In this document: piece after piece, positions 61,543 through 64,000 of the stretch | Numbering within the stretch: the stretch's first letter is position 1 | Layout of the letters: each line of letters begins with the position of its first letter | NCBI GenBank assembly: GCA_018266395.1 | Contig: JAFEAM010000006.1 | Coordinates: forward strand, 74,532 to 138,531 | Direction: 5' to 3' | Length of the DNA stretch: 64,000 nucleotides | Source of the DNA: Bacteroidota bacterium | GTDB taxonomy: Bacteria > Bacteroidota > Bacteroidia > Cytophagales > Cyclobacteriaceae | The notes under the pieces: model-generated | Told to the model about the DNA's origin: nothing | What the model saw: the letters and a program-made list of their open reading frames with translations, nothing else | The model's database searches: none | Translations under genes and position numbers: made by a program

Positions 61543-63996
61543 ATGGCGGAAAACACCTACAAGTCCAACAACTTTAAGAAACCAGAGAAAGAAAAAAAGA
61601 GCAAAAGCAAATCGGGATCCAGGTTCAATTTAGAATTCTTCAAGGATCCGCGTTTTCACCTCGCGTCAGGGTTCTTCCTGCTGATTTTGTCTCTCTTCCT
61701 TTTTACTGCATTCCTTTCTTATCTGTTTACAGGAAAGGCGGACCAGAGTGTGGTGGAAGGTTTGGCGGACAGCGGTTTGCTGGAATCCGGCAAAGAAGCA
61801 GACAATTGGCTTGGGCTGTATGGGGCCATCACCTCTCATTATTTTGTATTCAAGTGGTTCGGCATTTCGGCATTCTTTATTCCACCGCTGCTGTTCCTCC
61901 TGGGCTTTCGACTCGTGTTCAAGCGTGAACTCCTGTCATTCTATAATGTATTCATCTTGTCTGTCTTCGCAGGATTGTGGCTCTGCCTTCTGCTCGGCTA
62001 CCTTACCCACAGCATTGCGGGAGCAACAGAAATCAGTTTTCTCAGTGGTGGACTTGGCTATGAGCTGGCCTACCTGGCCGATAGTCTCCTCGGCTGGGGT
62101 ACATTCCTTTTCCTGGTGCTTTCCCTTTTCATCTTCATTATATACTTCTTCAATGTAACCAGTATCAATGCATTTACGGTGAGAGATCCGAAACCGATGG
62201 GCAATGATGCATTGATGACAGAAGAAGAGCGCAATTCGAAGTATTCAGATGAACGAGATAACTGGCCAGAACTGGCAACAACCGAACCCGTTGCTGTTCC
62301 TGTGCCGGAACCCAAGGCTCCCGAACTGGTTGCTGAGCCTGTCAAACCAGCGACAGAATTGAAGCTGGACGTTGAGGCGCCGAAAAGGGATAAGGAAAAG
62401 AAACCTGAACCGTCTTTCGTCATCGAAGAGCCAAAGAGTGATACAGATCAACTGGCTGAACAACTGGTAGAGCAGCAGGGGTTCTATGACCCCGCACTTG
62501 ATCTGAAGAATTATAAGTTTCCGCCGCTCGAATTACTTAACGAATACGATACCGCCAAAGTGCAGGTGACCCAGGAAGAGCTCAATCAGAATAAGGATAA
62601 GATCATTGCCACGCTGGTCAACTTCAAGATTGGCATTCAGAGCATCAAGGCAACCATTGGACCTACGGTTACCCTTTATGAGATTGTTCCTGATGCCGGC
62701 ATCAAAATCTCGCGTATCAAGAACCTGGAAGATGACATAGCCCTCAGTTTGTCTGCCTTAGGCATCAGGATTATTGCGCCAATTCCCGGAAAGGGAACAA
62801 TTGGCATCGAAGTACCTAACAAGAATCGTGAGATGGTTGGCATACGGTCGGTATTGTCAACCGTGGCTTTTCAGAAGACTGAGAAAGAACTACCAGTGGC
62901 ATTGGGCAAGACCATTTCGAATGAGGTATTGGTGATTGATCTCGCCAAGATGCCGCACCTGCTGGTTGCCGGCGCGACGGGTCAGGGCAAATCCGTGGGC
63001 TTGAATGTGATTCTTACCTCATTATTGTATAAGCGTCACCCCAGTCAACTGAAATTTGTTCTTGTCGATCCAAAGAAAGTGGAGATGTCACTTTTCAGTA
63101 AGATCGAAAGACATTACCTGGCCAAGCTTCCCAACAGCGAGGAGGCCATCATCACCGATACGAAGAAAGTGGTGAACACGCTGAATTCCCTGTGCATTGA
63201 AATGGAGAACCGATATGAGATGCTTAAGGAAGCTGGAGCCAAAAATCTTAAAGAATACAATGCAAAGTTCATTGCCAGGAAGCTTAACCCCAAGGAGGGG
63301 CATCGGTTCCTTCCGTATGTAATCCTGGTCGTTGATGAGTTGGCCGATCTGATGATGACAGCGGGCAAAGAGGTGGAAACTCCAATTGCCCGGCTTGCGC
63401 AGTTGGCACGCGCCATCGGCATACACCTTGTTGTTGCTACACAACGCCCTTCCGTGAATGTCATTACGGGTGTAATTAAAGCGAACTTCCCGGCCAGGCT
63501 TTCATTCCGCGTTACATCCAAAATCGATTCGCGCACTATTCTGGACACAGGGGGTGCAGATCAGCTGGTTGGGATGGGTGACATGTTGCTTTCGGCAGGA
63601 TCAGATATTATCCGTTTGCAGAGCCCATTCGTGGATACACCGGAAATAGAAAGAGTGTGCGAATACATTGGATCCCAAAGGGGGTACGAATCTGCTTACC
63701 TCCTTCCTGAATATGAAGGTGATGAGGGAGGGCCAGCAGACGTGGATCTGTCTGAGCGGGACGCTCTTTTCGAAGAAGCCGCCAAACTGATCGTTGCTCA
63801 CCAGCAGGGGAGTACTTCCCTCATTCAGCGCAAGCTTAAACTGGGATATAACCGTGCCGGCCGGCTGATCGATCAGCTTGAGGCCGCGGGCATTGTCGGT
63901 CCATTTGAGGGCTCGAAGGCCCGGGAGGTATTGGTGAAGGATGAGTTGAGTTTGGAACAATTATTGAGTGCACTCAATGAAAAGCACGGCCAATAG
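61543..63996 (+). CDS. ftsK: DNA translocase FtsK
   Basis: This 817-residue septal DNA pump segregates chromosome ends and activates XerCD. The Lys-rich N-terminus (residues 12-25) leads into four transmembrane helices (about 45-205). A Glu/Pro linker (about 245-300) is followed by the motor: beta/alpha domains with VTLYEIVPDAGIKISRIKNL, Walker A GATGQGKSVG at about 477-486, Walker B VILVVDELADLMM, and QRPSVNVITGVIKANFPARL. The gamma winged-helix domain that reads the KOPS sites ends the protein (LIQRKLKLGYNRAGRLIDQL). The stop is at 63994-63996, four bases from the window end, so the gene is complete. Confidence 0.96.
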   Translation: MAENTYKSNNFKKPEKEKKSKSKSGSRFNLEFFKDPRFHLASGFFLLILSLFLFTAFLSYLFTGKADQSVVEGLADSGLLESGKEADNWLGLYGAITSHYFVFKWFGISAFFIPPLLFLLGFRLVFKRELLSFYNVFILSVFAGLWLCLLLGYLTHSIAGATEISFLSGGLGYELAYLADSLLGWGTFLFLVLSLFIFIIYFFNVTSINAFTVRDPKPMGNDALMTEEERNSKYSDERDNWPELATTEPVAVPVPEPKAPELVAEPVKPATELKLDVEAPKRDKEKKPEPSFVIEEPKSDTDQLAEQLVEQQGFYDPALDLKNYKFPPLELLNEYDTAKVQVTQEELNQNKDKIIATLVNFKIGIQSIKATIGPTVTLYEIVPDAGIKISRIKNLEDDIALSLSALGIRIIAPIPGKGTIGIEVPNKNREMVGIRSVLSTVAFQKTEKELPVALGKTISNEVLVIDLAKMPHLLVAGATGQGKSVGLNVILTSLLYKRHPSQLKFVLVDPKKVEMSLFSKIERHYLAKLPNSEEAIITDTKKVVNTLNSLCIEMENRYEMLKEAGAKNLKEYNAKFIARKLNPKEGHRFLPYVILVVDELADLMMTAGKEVETPIARLAQLARAIGIHLVVATQRPSVNVITGVIKANFPARLSFRVTSKIDSRTILDTGGADQLVGMGDMLLSAGSDIIRLQSPFVDTPEIERVCEYIGSQRGYESAYLLPEYEGDEGGPADVDLSERDALFEEAAKLIVAHQQGSTSLIQRKLKLGYNRAGRLIDQLEAAGIVGPFEGSKAREVLVKDELSLEQLLSALNEKHGQ

Positions 63997-64000
63997 CTAA

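Noticed and set aside
1-64000. tRNA, rRNA, CRISPR arrays and insertion sequences
   Set aside because: I looked for clover-leaf ends, regularly spaced repeats and transposase motifs and found none; a dedicated search tool could still find a short ncRNA.

Overview
The window looks like chromosomal DNA from a Cytophagales-like member of the Bacteroidota. The signs are a PorP/SprF-type protein beside a very large protein with a gliding-motility/type IX secretion C-terminal signal, TAnnTTTG-type promoter boxes ahead of several genes, many exported or lipoprotein hydrolases, and housekeeping genes (dnaX, pheT, rny, zapA, xerD, pyrD, aroQ, rnhA, ftsK) in between. I see no rRNA, tRNA, CRISPR array, insertion sequence or prophage. 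Functions are read from motifs and family knowledge; nothing was searched against a database.

Layout. 1-9.7 kb (+): the end of a PQQ/cytochrome c dehydrogenase gene with a frameshift, then a catabolic run: GH127 glycosidase, arginase-family hydrolase, two D-aminoacylase paralogues, a methyltransferase and an esterase. 9.7-18.6 kb (-): a YheT-like hydrolase, a GNAT enzyme and an MFS carrier; then rny, zapA, a coiled-coil protein and pheT; then dnaX, which is split across two frames at a run of ten A. 18.9-24.2 kb: a TPR-CHAT protease gene facing an operon of ECF sigma factor, membrane anti-sigma/TPR protein and an unknown protein, followed by a divergent pair (small exported protein, orphan LuxR-type regulator). 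The two divergent promoters between them have identical boxes at identical spacing. 24.2-33.2 kb: glycosyltransferase, esterase, cytidine deaminase, saccharopine dehydrogenase-like enzyme, RNase HI, MarC, a porin and a SulP anion transporter. 34.3-38.7 kb (+): dabA-dabB, an energy-coupled inorganic-carbon uptake pair. 38.7-40.8 kb (-): aminotransferase, aroQ, DUF4136 lipoprotein. 40.9-48.1 kb (-): a six-gene Hyf/complex I-like membrane operon. 48.2-64 kb: xerD, DUF4136 protein, pyrD, two exported proteins, an oligopeptidase, the porP-adhesin pair and ftsK.

Two systems stand out. The first is the CHAT locus. The predicted topology puts the protease and the TPR half of the anti-sigma factor on the same (periplasmic) side of the membrane, so a working model is protease-triggered release of a sigma factor that drives its own operon and the divergent pair. 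The TPR-CHAT/anti-sigma/sigma logic resembles the protease arm of type III-E CRISPR, but no CRISPR parts are present. The second is the Hyf-like operon. Its catalytic subunit lacks the NiFe cysteines I can align, and its NuoB-like subunit has lost all four ligands of the proximal iron-sulfur cluster while keeping one ferredoxin-type cluster. It therefore cannot be a hydrogenase and probably belongs to, or goes beyond, the Ehr group of hydrogenase-related complexes. It lies close to the dabAB and SulP genes, but a functional link is only a guess.
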